Shown: one piece after another, positions 1-12,596 of the stretch
How positions within the stretch are numbered: the stretch's first letter is position 1
How the letters are laid out: each line of letters begins with the position of its first letter
DNA from: Deuterostichococcus epilithicus
Lineage: Eukaryota; Chlorophyta; Trebouxiophyceae; Prasiolales; Stichococcaceae
Length of the DNA stretch: 64,000 nt
Assembly (NCBI GenBank): GCA_033439295.1
Contig: JAVTLE010000004.1
Span: forward strand, 682,012-746,011
Direction of reading: 5' to 3'
Made by a program: the position numbers and the translations under genes
The notes under the pieces: model-generated
The model's input: the letters and a program-made list of their open reading frames with translations, nothing else
Database searches by the model: none
Told to the model about the DNA's origin: nothing

Positions 1-146
1 CCGGCGCAGCCGCTCGCGCTGCCAGGGGCTGTCGCAGCAAGCCACTGGGCTGAGAAGGCCGCAAGCTGCCCGACAGTGCGGCCGAAGTGTGCGGCTCAGA
101 AAAGCTGCTGCTGCCTCAGTGCCGCGGCCCCCCAAAGGCTTCCGCC

Positions 147-1339
147 TCACCGGAGGCGGCGCGCCTCACGCTCGGACTCCATGAGCGTCAGGATGTCACC
201 TGCGCCCCAGCAGGAGGGTTCGACAAGCCTCCATACTCATTCCCAGGAAGCTGCCGACGAGAAACGAGTTTGCGAGCGTGCAATTTGAAAAGATGCATGC
301 TCGGGATGAGCCGGCGGAGATGCAGTCGTGAGTGCAGGCTCCAGGACAGGGCAGCCGCCTTCCAAAGAGACCCAAGGACGCACCCTCGCGGACGGGGCCC
401 TTGACGTTGCGCATGATGAGCCGGTTCTGGTCGTCCAGGAACTTGACGCGCACCTGCGTGACCTGCATATCGAAGAGCGGCGCTCGTCAGACAAGGGATA
501 TCACAGCTGTGGACTGTGTTGCGATTTTGCGCCGGTGCAGCATGATGATGTGGCAAAGCATGACGTACGGCGTCGAGAACCAGTACAGCCATGAACACAT
601 GGGCGCAGAGTCATGGGGCCCTAGAATGCCATGAATGCAATGCCGGCAGCTCTAAAGCTGTCACGAAGAGTCTGCCGCCAGGGAAGCAGTCGGAGTCAAT
701 GCCGTCATAATCGAGAGGTAGCCAGCTCTGCCCACCTGGCCACGAGAGCCAGTGCGGCCGATGACCTTCATGACGATGGCAAGCTTCACGGGGGTATCCT
801 GCACATTTGCACAGTACCACCATGTCATTCGCAGCGGTGACACGTCGGCGTGTTGGCGCCGGCTTGCTGACTGCTAGCTCGATGAATTACAGCTCGAGCT
901 GGGTATGGTACTCCGAGGGCGTTCTCAGGCTCTCGTAGCCGCAACTGGAACCTCAGCTCCAAGCAAGCTGCCCTCAAGATGCTGGTGCACCATGCTGCCC
1001 CAAACGCGTATATGTGCCGCTATTGTCAAGTTGCTGCAGCGCGACGCCAGTTTGTTCATGATGCAGGCGACTGCACTGCTGCTGCAGCATGCCGTGCCGC
1101 TGAACCTCCAGCCAGCCAGACATCTACTGTTGACACTCGACCCCAACTGCCGCGCGAGCACAGCTTGGCTGCTCTTGCAGCTGGTGCGCTCTTTCCAAAG
1201 GCACGTGTCTCGAGCAGCTCGCTGCCCGTCGGTTCCTTAAAGCCCACTTCCCGAGACCGTGCTGCTTCTCGCCCATCCTAACAAACCACAGGCGCCGCTG
1301 CCAGCTGCAGGGGCCAGCAAAGCAGCAACAACTCACCAT
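147..1339 (-). CDS. RPS28: 40S ribosomal protein S28 (eS28)
   Basis: Small-subunit cytosolic ribosomal protein at the mRNA exit side of the 40S subunit. Inferred exons, 5' to 3' on the minus strand: 1339-1337 (ATG only, followed by a GTGAGT donor), 798-736, 462-384 and 199-147 (TGA). Together they give 65 residues, the normal eS28 length. Diagnostic stretches are [10 protein letters not shown] in exon 2, [14 protein letters not shown] in exon 3, and the C-terminal [16 protein letters not shown] in exon 4. Phases join cleanly: CAG|GTC, then G|GT. The three body exons are certain. The single-codon first exon is inferred from its consensus donor and phase. An ATG at 823 would need a 24-nt intron and was not chosen. 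The 538-nt first intron could carry regulatory sequence. The gene is divergent from BRX1, with about 670 bp between the two starts. Confidence 0.93.
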
Positions 1340-2012
1340 GATGGCTCGACACCTGAGGACGTCGGCAACAGGCGTCCCTGCGCAAGCTGCAAAGGGCCAG
1401 GCGCTGGGCGGGCACAGTGGCAAAATGCCGTCGGCGCTGCTAAACCCGCCTCGGGTCAAGGCCTTCAGCACTTAGCCGATTTCGCGTTACGGTGCAGCGG
1501 TGCAGGCAATTTGCAGCAGCCGTGCTCACTCTGCAGAAAGGCTGCGCAGCCTCGTCATCTCAGAGTCTGATCGTGTTGCAGAATCGCAGGAAAGTGGCCG
1601 GTCGAGCCTGTCGCACCCCTGGTCTCGCCCACTCGGTTGCATTCGGTGCTGCTTTCGGAACTTTCGGCGCTGCGACAAGGAGTTGCTGGCGGCATAAGAA
1701 ACTGTTGGATTGAACGTCACCTTGCAGAAGGCTCCAGGCGCCATGGCCCGACAGGTGCACGATCTCGACGTTTGCCTACTGCACATGACTTGCATGCCGC
1801 CTCGAGAGCCGGTGCTACGATCATCGCTGACATGCCGCTTTCTGTTATTCATGTCGTCAACATCTACAGCTCAGACGTCTGACAACCTGCAGGGTGCTGA
1901 GGCTAAGCGATACAAGGCAGCCGGCGCGGCCGCTGCCTGCGGCAGCCCGGCAGGCCGTGCTGCAGCACAAGCCATATTTTCTGCCGGCGCGCCAGCGAGT
2001 AGCGGCGGCAAA
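1340..2012. promoter_or_regulatory. Divergent intergenic region between RPS28 and BRX1
   Basis: This stretch lies between two divergent ribosome-related genes and must hold both promoters and 5' UTRs. An open frame runs from 1710 into the BRX1 first exon, but it reads without protein-like character before 2013. No other feature was recognised. Confidence 0.5.
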
Positions 2013-5000
2013 ATGAAGAAGCCGCAGCAGCAGCTGGCAACTGCCACGCCTCAGACACAGCGCAAAAAGCAACAGAAGCGCAGCGCCGGTGAGGCGGCGG
2101 CGGCGCGGCAGCGGGCGGCGGCAGAGCCGGCGTCATCAGATGACGAGCTCGGCGATGACAACGGCGGTGAGGCGCTGGACAGTGTATCCGAGCGCCAGCC
2201 CACGGCTGCCGCAGCAGCCGAAGACGGCGCTCCTGGAAAGGCGGCTAAGCGGAAGCGCAAGTCGGCTGCCGCCCCGGATGCTACCGACGCCGATGCCGCG
2301 GCACCAAATGCCCTGGCGTCCGCAGGTCTGGAGACGGTGCCGCTGTCTGCGCTGCGCGCAGCACATGCGGCCGGCAACGGCGGCGCGGCGGGTAGCGAGC
2401 CGCCATTTCGGAACAAGGAGAAAGTGTTGATGCTCACCTCACGCGGCATCCCGCCCCGGTGAGCAAGCTGTCGTGTACAGGCATTGGGCAGCAGTGACTG
2501 CCGGATCCATCAGCAGCAGGAAGCACAGCAGCTGGTGGATGTCATGCGTGCTTCGTTCATCGTCTGCACTCTCCAGCTTGAGACGGCACAAGCAGAAGTG
2601 CATGCGTCCAAGCCCTGAGCAAACCTACGCGGCAAGATAACAGTGTGCCGTACAGCCGGCTCCTGATGCTTGATCTGGGGCAGCTGTTGCAATCAAATTG
2701 TGCCACGAAGCCGTGCATTCTCAGTCGTTCCTGATTTCGGACGCTCGTGCTTCCAGGCACCGCCACCTGATGCTGGACCTGGGGCAGCTGCTGCCCAACG
2801 CGAAGCGCGACGCCAAACTGGACACAAAGTCCGACCGCGCCGTCATCAACGAAGCCGCCGAGCTCAAGGTGTAACTCTGATTTCGATTCCTCTGTTTCGT
2901 TTATTTTGTGTCGCATCGGACTGCCGCGCCTGCCGCCGACCCGCCAGCCTGCCTGCTGGCCGCCGCTCACCACTGCCGGTGGTCGAAACGCCGTTTTTCC
3001 GGCCGCTCTGCCGCTCTGATACAGCCCCTGCAGCTGATGCAGTAGCTGCCGACCGAGACTCCAGGCCTCGGGCAGGCAAACAACGCGAGACATGCGCATC
3101 ATGCTGCAGGGCTGCACGTCGGCAATGTTCTTCGAGGCGCGTAAGCGGCAGGACTGCTACCTGTGGCTGGCCAAGGTGCCCGCCGGCCCCACCGCCAAGT
3201 TCCTCATCGTCAACGGTGCGTCATTGCAACAAGCTCAACCGCTCCCTCCCTCCCTGCGAAACCCTCAGCTTCAGGGTTCTGCTGCTCTCCCCACTGCCGA
3301 GTTCCTCATCGTCAGTGGTGTGTCTTGGTCATCGCTCCCCCGCAGACCCTACACTTCACGTTTATCTTGCCCTCCCCACCATGAAAATCGTCGACGACAC
3401 GTCAGGGAAACTTTCTTCCTTCCTTCCTGCCGTCCTCCCGCCCGCAGCGGGTGCAGCCGCAGAAATGTAGCAGTGCGCGCCATTGCTTCTGGTCGGTCCA
3501 CGTGAACGACGGCTCCTCTGTTGCCATGCCCTGCTCGCTTGCCCTCGTCAACATGAACCTTGTCCCGTGCATCGCGCAGTGCACACGATGGCGGAGCTGA
3601 AGTTGAGCGGCAACCACCTCAAGGGGTCCCGTCCCGTGCTCAGCTTCGACCAGGCACGCCCTACCTGCCTTGAGGCCTCCGCTTCCTGCATCTGCCCCAG
3701 GCTGCGCCAGCAGCGCATGCCGCGCAACGGTTTTTGGTGCCTGCCGGGCCAGCCGTCCACACGACCATGCAGCGCACAGAGGTGTTGATCAACCTCTGAC
3801 ACTGTCCTGCCGGGCTCAGAGCAGCAGCCCCTCGTCGCACCATTCAACTGCCACACGTTTTCACAGCACTGCAGGAGTTTTACAGCCGCCGAACTGGCGC
3901 TTACACGCGTGCGGTGCGGGACTGACGCACCACAGCTCCGCACTGAACCGCCGTAATCCCGCGCACAGGAGTTCGACAGCGCGCCGCACTGGCTGGTCCT
4001 CAAAGAGGTGCTGACGCACGTGTTCGCGACGCCCAAGCGGCACCACAAGGCTAAGCCCTTCGTCGACCGGGTGCTGTCCTTTTCCGTTGCCGACGGCCGC
4101 ATCTGGCTACGCAACTACCAGGTAGCTTCTCGAGGAAGTGCTGAGAAACCCGTCCTCCCCACAACGAGGCAGCAGGCATGGTCCGACCGCAGAACCTGCA
4201 GCCCTCTCCGAAGAAGCCCTGTCCGAGGCAGGCGCTTCCCACCTAGCGCAGCTGTGCCCAGCGGAGGAGGAGCCACGGGCAGTCGTCCGAGCGTGTCGAA
4301 CCCTGAGCAGCGTGTCCCAAACCCTGTGGCGCAGGTGTGTCAGGCGGCGGAGAAGCCGCGTGTGGGCGTCGACGCCACCAGCCTGGTGGAGGTCGGCCCC
4401 AGAGCCTGCCTCAACCCCATCCTCATCTTCTCCGGCGCCTTTGGCGGTGCGTCTCTGCTCCGCTGCTGGCAAATTGCTCCCCAGCCAGTTGCCCCGACGT
4501 GCGTTGAAATGACCGGGCTGCTGCGCTCTGGCGACTCCTGGGGGTGCAAAGCCCAACACAAAGCTGAGAGTGGCCTGTCGACCGGGCAGGCGGGAGCAGG
4601 GCATTGTGGTGGATCGTGCTTGGCGGCCCGGCATGTCTCGCCTCTAACTCCATTCCTGCTGAGTCCCTGCAGGCCCGGTGATCTGGGATAGCCGGGCTGT
4701 GTGTCGTGCAGTGACCTGCTTGCATGTCCCTCCGCAATTCTCAACCCTTATGTTTTGTGCCCGGCTGCGCAGGCCCGGTGATCTGGGAGAACCCCGGCTA
4801 CGTGTCGCCTAACGACCTGCGGGCGGCGGAGAAGCGCAAGGCTGCTGGGAAGTACACCGGCAAGGTGCGAATGAGAGGAACCTTGCAGAAGCATAATGGT
4901 AGAGGCACATACACGACTGCTGGATGTGTTCAACTGAGATTCTGACCAAGCTTGAACGAAATCCAACTCCAGCAACCGAAACATGTTTCGTTTCAAACAC

Positions 5001-5207
5001 TTGTGGTGCAGGGTGCTTGATTCAAGGGTTTTGATGCTCCAGATACAGGACAGATGATGCACTGCTGTCAGCAGACTCGAGTGTGAGCATGCTGACTGAG
5101 TCTCTGTGCGCAAATCGCAGGTGGCAAAGCGGCAGGCGCGACGCGTGCATGTGGCGGAGAACCGCATCCCCAGAGGCGAGCTGGACGATGTGTTCCAGGA
5201 TCGATGA
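2013..5207 (+). CDS. BRX1: Ribosome biogenesis protein BRX1 (Brix domain)
   Basis: Nucleolar factor for 60S subunit assembly, with the RNA-binding Brix fold. Exons: 2013-2458, 2757-2868, 3110-3215, 3580-3653, 3969-4121, 4335-4446, 4773-4864 and 5121-5207. The product is 393 aa. A charged Ala/Lys-rich N-terminus (about residues 1-125) precedes the Brix domain. Family landmarks are KEKVLMLTSRGI, the RHLMLDL block, FFEARKRQD, ELKLSGNHLKGSRP, LVEVGPRACLNPI and a C-terminal LDDVFQ. All phases match. Intron 4 uses a GC donor (CAG|GCACGC at 3654). The start at 2013 was chosen because upstream in-frame ATGs (1710, 1743) precede sequence with no family similarity. Introns 3 and 6 contain decayed copies of exon 3's end and of exon 7's beginning. 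Confidence 0.95.
3294..3325 (+). repeat. Relic of the end of BRX1 exon 3
   Basis: A diverged copy of the last ~25 nt of exon 3, including a degenerate copy of its GTGCGT donor (here GTGTGT). It sits about 85 nt downstream inside intron 3. Confidence 0.65.
4671..4711 (+). repeat. Relic of the start of BRX1 exon 7
   Basis: The copy begins with the acceptor AG, followed by the first ~20 nt of exon 7 unchanged (CCCGGTGATCTGGGA), then a decaying match. It lies exactly 100 nt upstream of the real exon 7 acceptor. Confidence 0.8.
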
Positions 5208-7233
5208 TGTTTTCAGTCATTGGACGTGGGCAGCTCCAACTTCTGCGGCTGCTGAGGCTAAAGCACGAGTGGGGAGGAGGTGCATCTCTGCTTGCGAAGC
5301 AAAGCCCAGCTGCCCGGCTTGCATAGCGTCTAACGTGTCACCGGTGCTGGAAACATATTGCACAAACAAGGCCAGCAGATGTTGAAGTGTGCCGTTCTGC
5401 AGCTTGTGAGGGATGATGCTTAGACAGGTGGACCGGACTGATTCAAGCGATGCAAACGAGATGTCGGCAGTAAATAGTATTCAAGTGTCAGCACAGACAA
5501 ACTATTTATGTTATTTAAGCGAGCCATGGTGCAGTTGAAGGAAGTGCAAGCAAGCGCCACCTGGAGAGCACACCCATAGGTCCGGACTTGGTTACGAAGC
5601 TGCGGTAAAGGCCCCTCTCTTCCGTCCCATTCCATCGTATGCACACTACCCTCCAACCGCCATGCAAATGGTCAGGTGCATGGGAAACTTATCAAGGCCG
5701 TATGGTGGGCAGTTGTCATACTGCGATGGAAGAGTCTGGGGCATGGCACCTGAAATGCATACATTTACCGTTGTGTGTAGAGGGCGCACAGAACTGCGCT
5801 CTCAAAGCTGCTCAGCTTCGTCGTGCTGTCCCTTTGAAGAAACCCATTTCACATTGGGCCACACCCCCGTTGGCGCGCTAGGTGCCCTGATAAAACCACT
5901 GACCAACACTGCTGCCGAGTCCGCCACTGGACGATGGCGTTGCCTTGCACAATGCCCAGAAACAACGAATGCTCGACTCCGTCTGTTGACTGCTGCCCGG
6001 GGCCAGGTAGCACCTGTGCACATGTGCAAAGGAAATACACACACGTGCCCCATAAGGCACCATCAAACTTGCAGCTGCACCGCAGCTGATGTGTGCGAAC
6101 GCTGCGCGAGATCGATCTCGAAGTGTGGAAGGGGAAAGCCTGTTCTGCTGTTCCTTGCCCCACCTGAACGCAGACCAGCTGCACCCAGCCCCACAGACAG
6201 AGCCTACTGTACATTCACAACACGTCTACAGCGCGCAACGCGAGCGCGGGGCTCTGTCTGCTCGTCGGGACCGGCACATGCGGTCGTCGTTCAAGGGGGG
6301 CAGTCTGTTTACCAAACCCGGCGAAAACCAGATGCCGCCTCTCGCTGTCGGCGGTCTCTGCAGCTTTTGTTGCTGCTGCGCTGCCTGGAACACACCCCGC
6401 CTGGCGCTGGGATGATTGCCGTTTCTGCCTGCTCCGCACGCTGCCGCCAGCCACAGCCGCCCTGCTCCGGGCTAGCAGCCCGGCTGCAAGTGGCGCCTCG
6501 CGGCTGGGGGCGGCGGCGGCTGCTGCTGGCTGGGGGAAGGGCGCTGCCGGACGTGCCGTCGGCACACCGCCGGCCCAACCCCCGCTGTTCTGCCGTAGAT
6601 ACGAAGCTCTTGCCGCCGCTGCACCGGGGGCGCTAGTGCACCTTCCCAAACGCTTTGGCGGCAGGCGCTCCTTCAAGATTCGATCGTGCTGGCTGGGCCG
6701 CTCGACTGCGGGCCACGACGCCTGAGCGCAGGAGGGCTTGATGGCGGCGCTGCTGATGCTGCTGCTCGCCTGGCTGAGTTGTTCATGCAGATACTTCCCA
6801 ATGCTTCCTGCGTCCAAGCCAAAGGGTGGCGGCGCTGCTGACGCTGCTGCTCGCCTTGCTGGAGGCTGCCGATCTTCTTCTGCCAGCGGAGGGCGCCGCG
6901 CTGGCGGCCGCATAATTCCCAGACGTACCACTGCCCGCGCCTCTGGCTGCTGGGCGGTACCATGCTACTGTCATTCACTGCTGCTGCACAGGCGGCGCTG
7001 AAGTGAGCTGCTCGAGCCTGGCGCTAGTGTTGTCAATTGCGGTCGCAGCCGGCACCGTGACATGTTCCATCGCTGGAGGATTGCTGCCCGCTGGTGCCGC
7101 CAGCCGAGGCTGCTGTTTCAGCCTGTTCGCCCGGTTGGGGAGCCGCTCTGGCCGGTGCCGCCGCGCTTGTCACCGCAACCGTGGTGCAGCCGGCGCATGC
7201 CAGGAGCAACCTCCGAGCAGGGGGACGCAGGGC
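5208..7233. other. 2.0-kb convergent intergenic region, BRX1 to GUCD1-like gene
   Basis: This region lies downstream of both flanking genes. It has no recognisable gene. A 238-aa minus-strand open frame (6931-6215) is Ala/Pro/Arg/Ser-rich, has no family signature and probably reflects GC content. A diverged tandem repeat of about 45 bp, rich in CTG/CTC, occurs at 6738-6786 and 6828-6872. Nothing else was seen. Confidence 0.4.
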
Positions 7234-10200
7234 CTAGAAGCTGGCGGCGAGCGCCACGGCGCGGGCAAAGTCAACGCCGGGCGGCGCGATGCCGCCGTTG
7301 GGTGCCGGGTTGCCCACCTGCACAGTGCAGGGTTGAGATTTAGGGTAGGAGGGACGCTGTCAGCAGGCGTTGTGTGCAGGCAGCAAGGAGGACCAAGTCA
7401 CGTCTGACAACGGCTGCGAGGGCCGCCGCGAGAGCAACTCACATGGCCCAGCGCAGGAGCACCTCGACAGGCACAGTATTGCGGCGCGCAGCATCCCATG
7501 GCTTCCAGCTGCTTCAGCAACAGCCCAGAGCGCCACCCAGCTGCAGCACCACTGCTCCGCAACTTTCGGGGTGCCAGCGTCTGGCGAGGCGATGGTGTCT
7601 TCGTACACTACATCCTAAACCCTGACGCACCAGGATAATGTCTTCATCGGTGCCAAAGGAGCGGCGGGCGGCCTCGAAGGTGTCGGCGGCAATGGTCAGG
7701 TGCCCGGTCTCGGCCGCAGGGTCGCGGATGGCGTAGCAGTCCGTGTCCGGGCAGTAGCCCACCACCACGATGTAGTGGCCTGCAGCGCACGGGAGGAGCA
7801 TTGAACAAGAAGAACTCCTGTCTCAGAGGATCTTCCGGCGTTGATGACAAAAGCGACAGGCTGTGCATCAGCCGCATGTCATGGTGTGTGCACATGATGA
7901 CAGGAGTGGCAGGGTGGAAAGGACTGAGAAGTGGGAAGCGCTGACAATTGAAAGGATGGCGAGATGCAACTGGCGTGATGGTGGGCTGCGCAGGAGCGCG
8001 CCGGTGTGATCGCAACAACAGCCAAAGAAGCAGCTGCGGTGCGCACCCACGTACGCCGGCTCGCCGCAGCCGTAGGCGCCCGCGGCATCGGGGCCCCACA
8101 ACGCGGCGCCGGCGCCGCCCAGGCGGACCTTGTCCACGAGCGCGACCGCCAGGTAGCGCCCAGAGGCCAGCGCCTCTCGGACCTCCCACCCCCCCAGCGA
8201 CCGCTTGTGCACTGCGATGCCCGCCAGCGGGGCGTCCTGTGCGGCCCCCAGACAACGAGACTCGACACAGAGCTCCTCGCTCCTCAAACTGCGAGGTGGG
8301 TTCGTCCGTGGGCGGACCAGGGAGCCCGGCTCCTGCCACCCAGCTGTCCCGGCGACCGGCTGTGCGCCGGGATGCTTGCTGACACGCCGTCTCGTCTCGG
8401 CGCAGACGCTGGGCACTCAGCGGCGTGCATGGGGGCGTGGGTGCTCGCAGCTGTTCAGGGTCTGGAGGCAGTGCACAGGAAGCCAGGCAGCTGGCACCTG
8501 GTCCTGCTGCGCACACTGCACGGCGACGGCATGCGCGCAGGGCACTGACAACCAAGTACAGACAGCAGGTTTCCGGCTTGCAGCGTTTCAGATACTAAGC
8601 TCGCATGTAACGGCCGCTGCACGCGCGCCTCGTGCTCCAGGGTGCCAGAAAACAGGGTCTGAAAAGCAGGGCGTAGGGTTCTGACAGTCGGCATTTCGGG
8701 TCCTTTGCTCACATTAAATAGCTGCTGCACGCGCGCCTCGTCCTCCGGCATGTTCTCCGCGTAAAAGGCCTCCGAGGAGAAGGCGGGGTTGGCGCCCAGG
8801 GTGATGGTGCAGAAGACCACCTCCATACCGAAGCGTCGCAGCAGGTGCGCCAGGTCGATCGTCCAGATGCTGCGGGGACAGAAAGGGCACAACAGTGTGA
8901 GTGAAAGGGCGCACAGTGTGGGTGAGGAGTCTGGAGGAGAATGGGAGCCGAGTCGAGCGATTGCGGGTTCTGAGCTGGAGGGCGGCTGGCAACAGCAAAT
9001 GGCTCCCCTGCAGAGTCGAGTTTTGTTTTTCGTATGATGACAGCTGCTGGCGGGCTATGGACCAGTTGTTTAAGGGCAGCTTCTGCATGTTTATGAGCTA
9101 TCAGGTTTTCAGGGGTATGACCACCACATGTCGTCGTGAGTCAGTGGAAAGTTACGGTGTGAAAAGTCATGACGCCATATCGCCCAGCTGTGGCCCGCTC
9201 CACGCCACTCCTGCACGCCATTCTTGAGCTTCAGGGTACATAATAGAAATGAAAGATGCATGTGCCGCTGGCACTGCAGCGAAGTGCTTGTCAATGCCAC
9301 TGCAGATCCAACAGCAAGCGCTCATCCATGGCCGAGGATATGGTTGCGAGCCAGGCATAGGCCACGCAAGCAATGGGCCTTCCTCATGCGGCAGGCGCCA
9401 GCAAAGGCGTGCCCTCGAGAGGAGATGCGCTCGAGACGGGGCGCGGCGGTCGGCACAGCGGCCACTCTGGTGCTGCCCAGCGGCAGGACTGCAGCCAGGC
9501 AGAGGCGGTGAGCGCGCTGCCTGACGCCGATTTGCCATGATGCACAGTGGGCACACACGACATCCCTGCCACAATGCTATCAGCACAGCATTGCTGCGCA
9601 GCTCTGTGGCCGACGAAGCTATCAAATGTCTTTAAGCTGGCGCACAGAAAAATCTAGAGGACTGTGCAAAAGCTGACCCCCCACCTCTCACCTGGGTTGT
9701 TGCCGCAGGTGTGGTTCCAGCAGGTGTTCATAGGCGATTCGGGCTCCAGGCAGGTAGCAGATGTGCTTGTCAGCACAGCTGGTGCACCCCGGACAGCCCG
9801 ACAGCAAGCAGTTTGGGGTACAGCGCTCATGGTTGTGGGTGTTTGTGCACACCTGGTGGTTGGGCAGTACTGGCGCAGGGTAGCTAGGTCCATGCAGGCG
9901 GCTTTGGGCGCTGCGGCGCGCAGCACCATCAGCACGCACGCCAGGCCGCAGTCCCAGTTGAACTGCTGCCGCACGTGGGGCACGCGCGCCGCCTTGGCGC
10001 CGCCGCCGCGGGCGGGGCCGGGCGGCGGGCGCGCGGTGAGCGCCGCCGCCGCGGGCTGCTGCAGGGCCTTCTGCGGCGGCCCGCCGGCGAGGCCCGGCAG
10101 GAAGAGGCTGAGGCCGCCGGCTGCGGCGCTGCAGCTGCTGCTGTGGACGCAGCCGGGCACCACCAAACGCCTCAGTACTGGGTCTGGAACCCGGCCGGCA

Positions 10201-10280
10201 GCGACCGGTGGACAGCTGCCTTGCGCCGGAGGACATTGAGCTGTCCCCAAGACGCAGAGCTGCATAATGCTATCCCACAT
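7234..10280 (-). CDS. GUCD1-like protein (Guanylate_cyc_2 family)
   Basis: Homolog of plant 'guanylyl cyclase 1' and animal GUCD1. The catalytic assignment of the family is debated; its fold is thought to resemble papain-like cysteine peptidases. Exons, 5' to 3': 10280-9853, 8869-8713, 8236-8047, 7779-7631 and 7317-7234 (TAG). They total 335 aa with consistent phases. Landmarks: VPHVRQQFNWDCGLACVLM in exon 1, the join TTS-IWTIDL across exons 1-2, TITLGANP, VALVDK, GHYIVVVGY, and FGTDEDIIL in exon 4. The Cys in WDCGLAC and the His in GHY are the conserved pair. The N-terminal ~90 residues are low-complexity. The 10280 ATG is only the most upstream in-frame one, so a further 5' exon is possible. 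C-terminal exon 5 is Gly/Pro/Ala-rich. Confidence 0.88.
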
Positions 10281-10289
10281 GTCGACTCA

Positions 10290-12021
10290 CCCCCCAATGG
10301 ACAATGTGCTGCAACATAGCTGCGCTGTTGCTGTGCTGTCCCACCATCGTGAGACACAAACTTCAGCATCACGAGATGCAGCTTCAGCGTCGTGTGCAGC
10401 TGCCAGCCGCTCGCCCCCTGGACAGCTGACGCCCCGATGACTCACCATGGACATGACGACATTGACCACAACACATTGCTGCAACAACACATCAGCCACC
10501 CATGCGACTAGCTCTGGGCAGCTCCACCAGGCATGGGGTGTGTACCTTGTGTCTTTGCTGCAGAGGAGGGCCTGGCGAATGAGGTCCTGTGTCTTGAAGG
10601 CGCCACCGACCCGCGGCGGCAGGTCTTGAAGCAGGGCGCCATGGCGCTGCTGTACGAGCGCAAGGGTCTGGCTGGCAGTGACCATCGCTGCCCGGAGGCG
10701 GCGAGGCGACGGCAGAGCCGCCGCCTTCTAGGCCTGCGCCCAATTTGTGTGGCGCCCATCGCGTCAGGCCACTACCAGCCATTTGGGAGCGACTCGAAAA
10801 TTACAATTGCCCGGCCGGGCGCCTGGCAGCCCAGCCCCTACCTGTGCTCACCCCTTCCCGCCCGTCGCTCTCTCTTCATGCGGTGTGCCGACTGACTGGC
10901 AGGCCGGCAATGCCTCGCACAACAACTGGCTGCTCCCCATGCACGGCCAGGCATGGATCCTGACAGCACAGGGTGGCAGGTTTGCACAGCAGCTGGCTGC
11001 TCCCCATGCACGGCGAGGCATGGATCCTGACAGCACGGAGCGGCAGCCTGCGGGCAATGGCGGACCTGCATTGCGTAGCGGCCGCCTTTCGCGGCCAGCG
11101 CGGCATACGATGGGGGTGGGCCGACATTCTGTACCACGTCTGAATCCTCGACTAGGTTCAGCAGCGGCGAGGGGCGCAGCAGATTCAGCAGGGGAATGTG
11201 CTGCCACCTGCGAGCCAGCACCCACGAGGTTGAGGCTCCCAGAGCTCATCCCGAAGTGAGCAGCAGCCGCAGAGGCGAAGAGGGCAAATCAGCAGTGCAG
11301 CATGCTGCAACGAACGCCGTCAACAGCAGCAGAGCAGCGCGGCTGCAGGCACCTGATGCTCTCGCGGTGAATGCTGGCGCCGGTAGTAGTCATGAAGGCG
11401 GTGCGTGTACTCGCGTTGCATTTCGAAAAGGGATGGAACACGGGAGCGGGATGCTGGCAGGCGAAAAACATCTTGGCTGTTGATGGCGGCGAGAGCGAGC
11501 AGGCTAGCGTTGCAGGGAATGGTTGCTGGTCGTGGACCTGCACGGCAGCAGCAGGCAAACAGGTGAATGCTCTGTGTGACGCAGCAAGGGCAGGGATATG
11601 ATGTGTAAGCTGCTAGCCTGCTGTATGGGCTGCTGGACAGAACCACCAACCCCTGCAGACCTAGGTGGCCTCTCAACCTGAGCTCAGTCGCAGCAGCACA
11701 CCGGCCGCACCACAGCACCGAGAGTCAAGGCAGGCCTTTACTAGCGCAGCGACGTCAGGAGCGCCGTGCTGAACGTCAAACCCAATAATTTGGTTTACGC
11801 GGCAGCAAGGCGGCTTTCGCGGCTGCGTTGGAGGGGCGCTCAACGCGCAAATAGCGGACAGGCACCACAGCCAGGCCGCAAGATGACAGCGGTGACGCGG
11901 GCGGCAGCTGCCACCCGGCCAGTCGCTGCCTTGCGTCAGGCTCCCCGTGACTGAGTCCCCGTGCGTGTGTGACGCGAGTTTGGCGTCTGCTGTGGCCCCG
12001 AAACCGCGGCGCATGCCCCAA
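10290..12021 (-). other. Unassigned candidate coding exons upstream of GUCD1-like gene
   Basis: Three minus-strand stretches look protein-like but belong to no family I recognise. One is near 10680-10550 (contains FKTQDLIRQALL, ending at a GTACAC donor). One is near 11201-11075 (LLNLVEDSDVV, ending CAG|GTCCGC). One is near 11500-11375 (open in two frames). They could be 5' exons of the GUCD1-like gene, a separate gene, or chance open frames; phases to the GUCD1 exon do not join. The 65-bp tandem duplication at 10924-11036 lies within this region. Confidence 0.2.
10924..11036. repeat. 65-bp tandem duplication
   Basis: About 48 nt containing GGCTGCTCCCCATGCACGG and GCATGGATCCTGACAGCAC occurs twice, with starts 65 nt apart and only a few differences. 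It is therefore recent compared with the other repeats in this window. Confidence 0.8.
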
Positions 12022-12596
12022 GCGTTCTAGCCATCCATAAAGGCGCCTTGAGGCCCTGGCCGCGTCCCGAAGCGCGGCTGCACCGCGACCCCAGCTGGAG
12101 AGGGATCAGGAGGCGGATGTGAAGAACGCACCCGCCGTCGTAACCGTCAGGGAGCCGGAAGACACCGCCGCGTGGAGCAGCAAGCGCTTGCCAGGAGAGC
12201 CAGAGTGCCGATTAGGCAGCGTGCAGGTTTCGATTGGCCTCCCGGGCTCACAGCTTCGCCAGCTTCGCGTGGCCGGGAATACGTCCGCCTGCGTTGACTC
12301 GATTCTTGTCGAGGGTTTAGCTCGCCAGGGGCGAACATAATGCAAAACACAGGACACTTAGCAAGGGAACCAAGCATGGCGCGCGCTGCCTCCCCCCGCG
12401 AGGCACATTTCCAAGTGGACAGCGCCGCTGTCCACTGTAGCATCGTCTGGTTGCATCACATCCTAGGATCACAGGCCTGTCCTGAGCTGGATCTACTGCG
12501 TCGCTCATTCGGTATTACTTGACACGAAGGGTCGGAAGCACCTCGGCCCTTGCAAAGTTCGACATGTATCGCAGTTGACTCAGCCAAGCATCCAGA
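12022..12596. promoter_or_regulatory. Region upstream of the KEA antiporter gene
   Basis: No gene or RNA was recognised here. It is presumed to contain the KEA promoter and 5' UTR. Short open frames on both strands lack family features. Confidence 0.4.

Noticed and set aside
1710-2012. Upstream in-frame start for BRX1
   Set aside because: The added residues are Cys/Arg-rich and unlike BRX1 N-termini. The 2013 ATG begins a normal Lys/Gln-rich start.
6215-6931. 238-aa minus-strand open frame
   Set aside because: Ala/Pro/Arg/Ser-rich with no motif. It lies in a convergent spacer, and long open frames are expected in very GC-rich DNA.
7644-8555. 303-aa minus-strand open frame overlapping the GUCD1-like gene
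   Set aside because: Its frame differs from the conserved exons at 8236-8047 and 7779-7631; it is a shadow.
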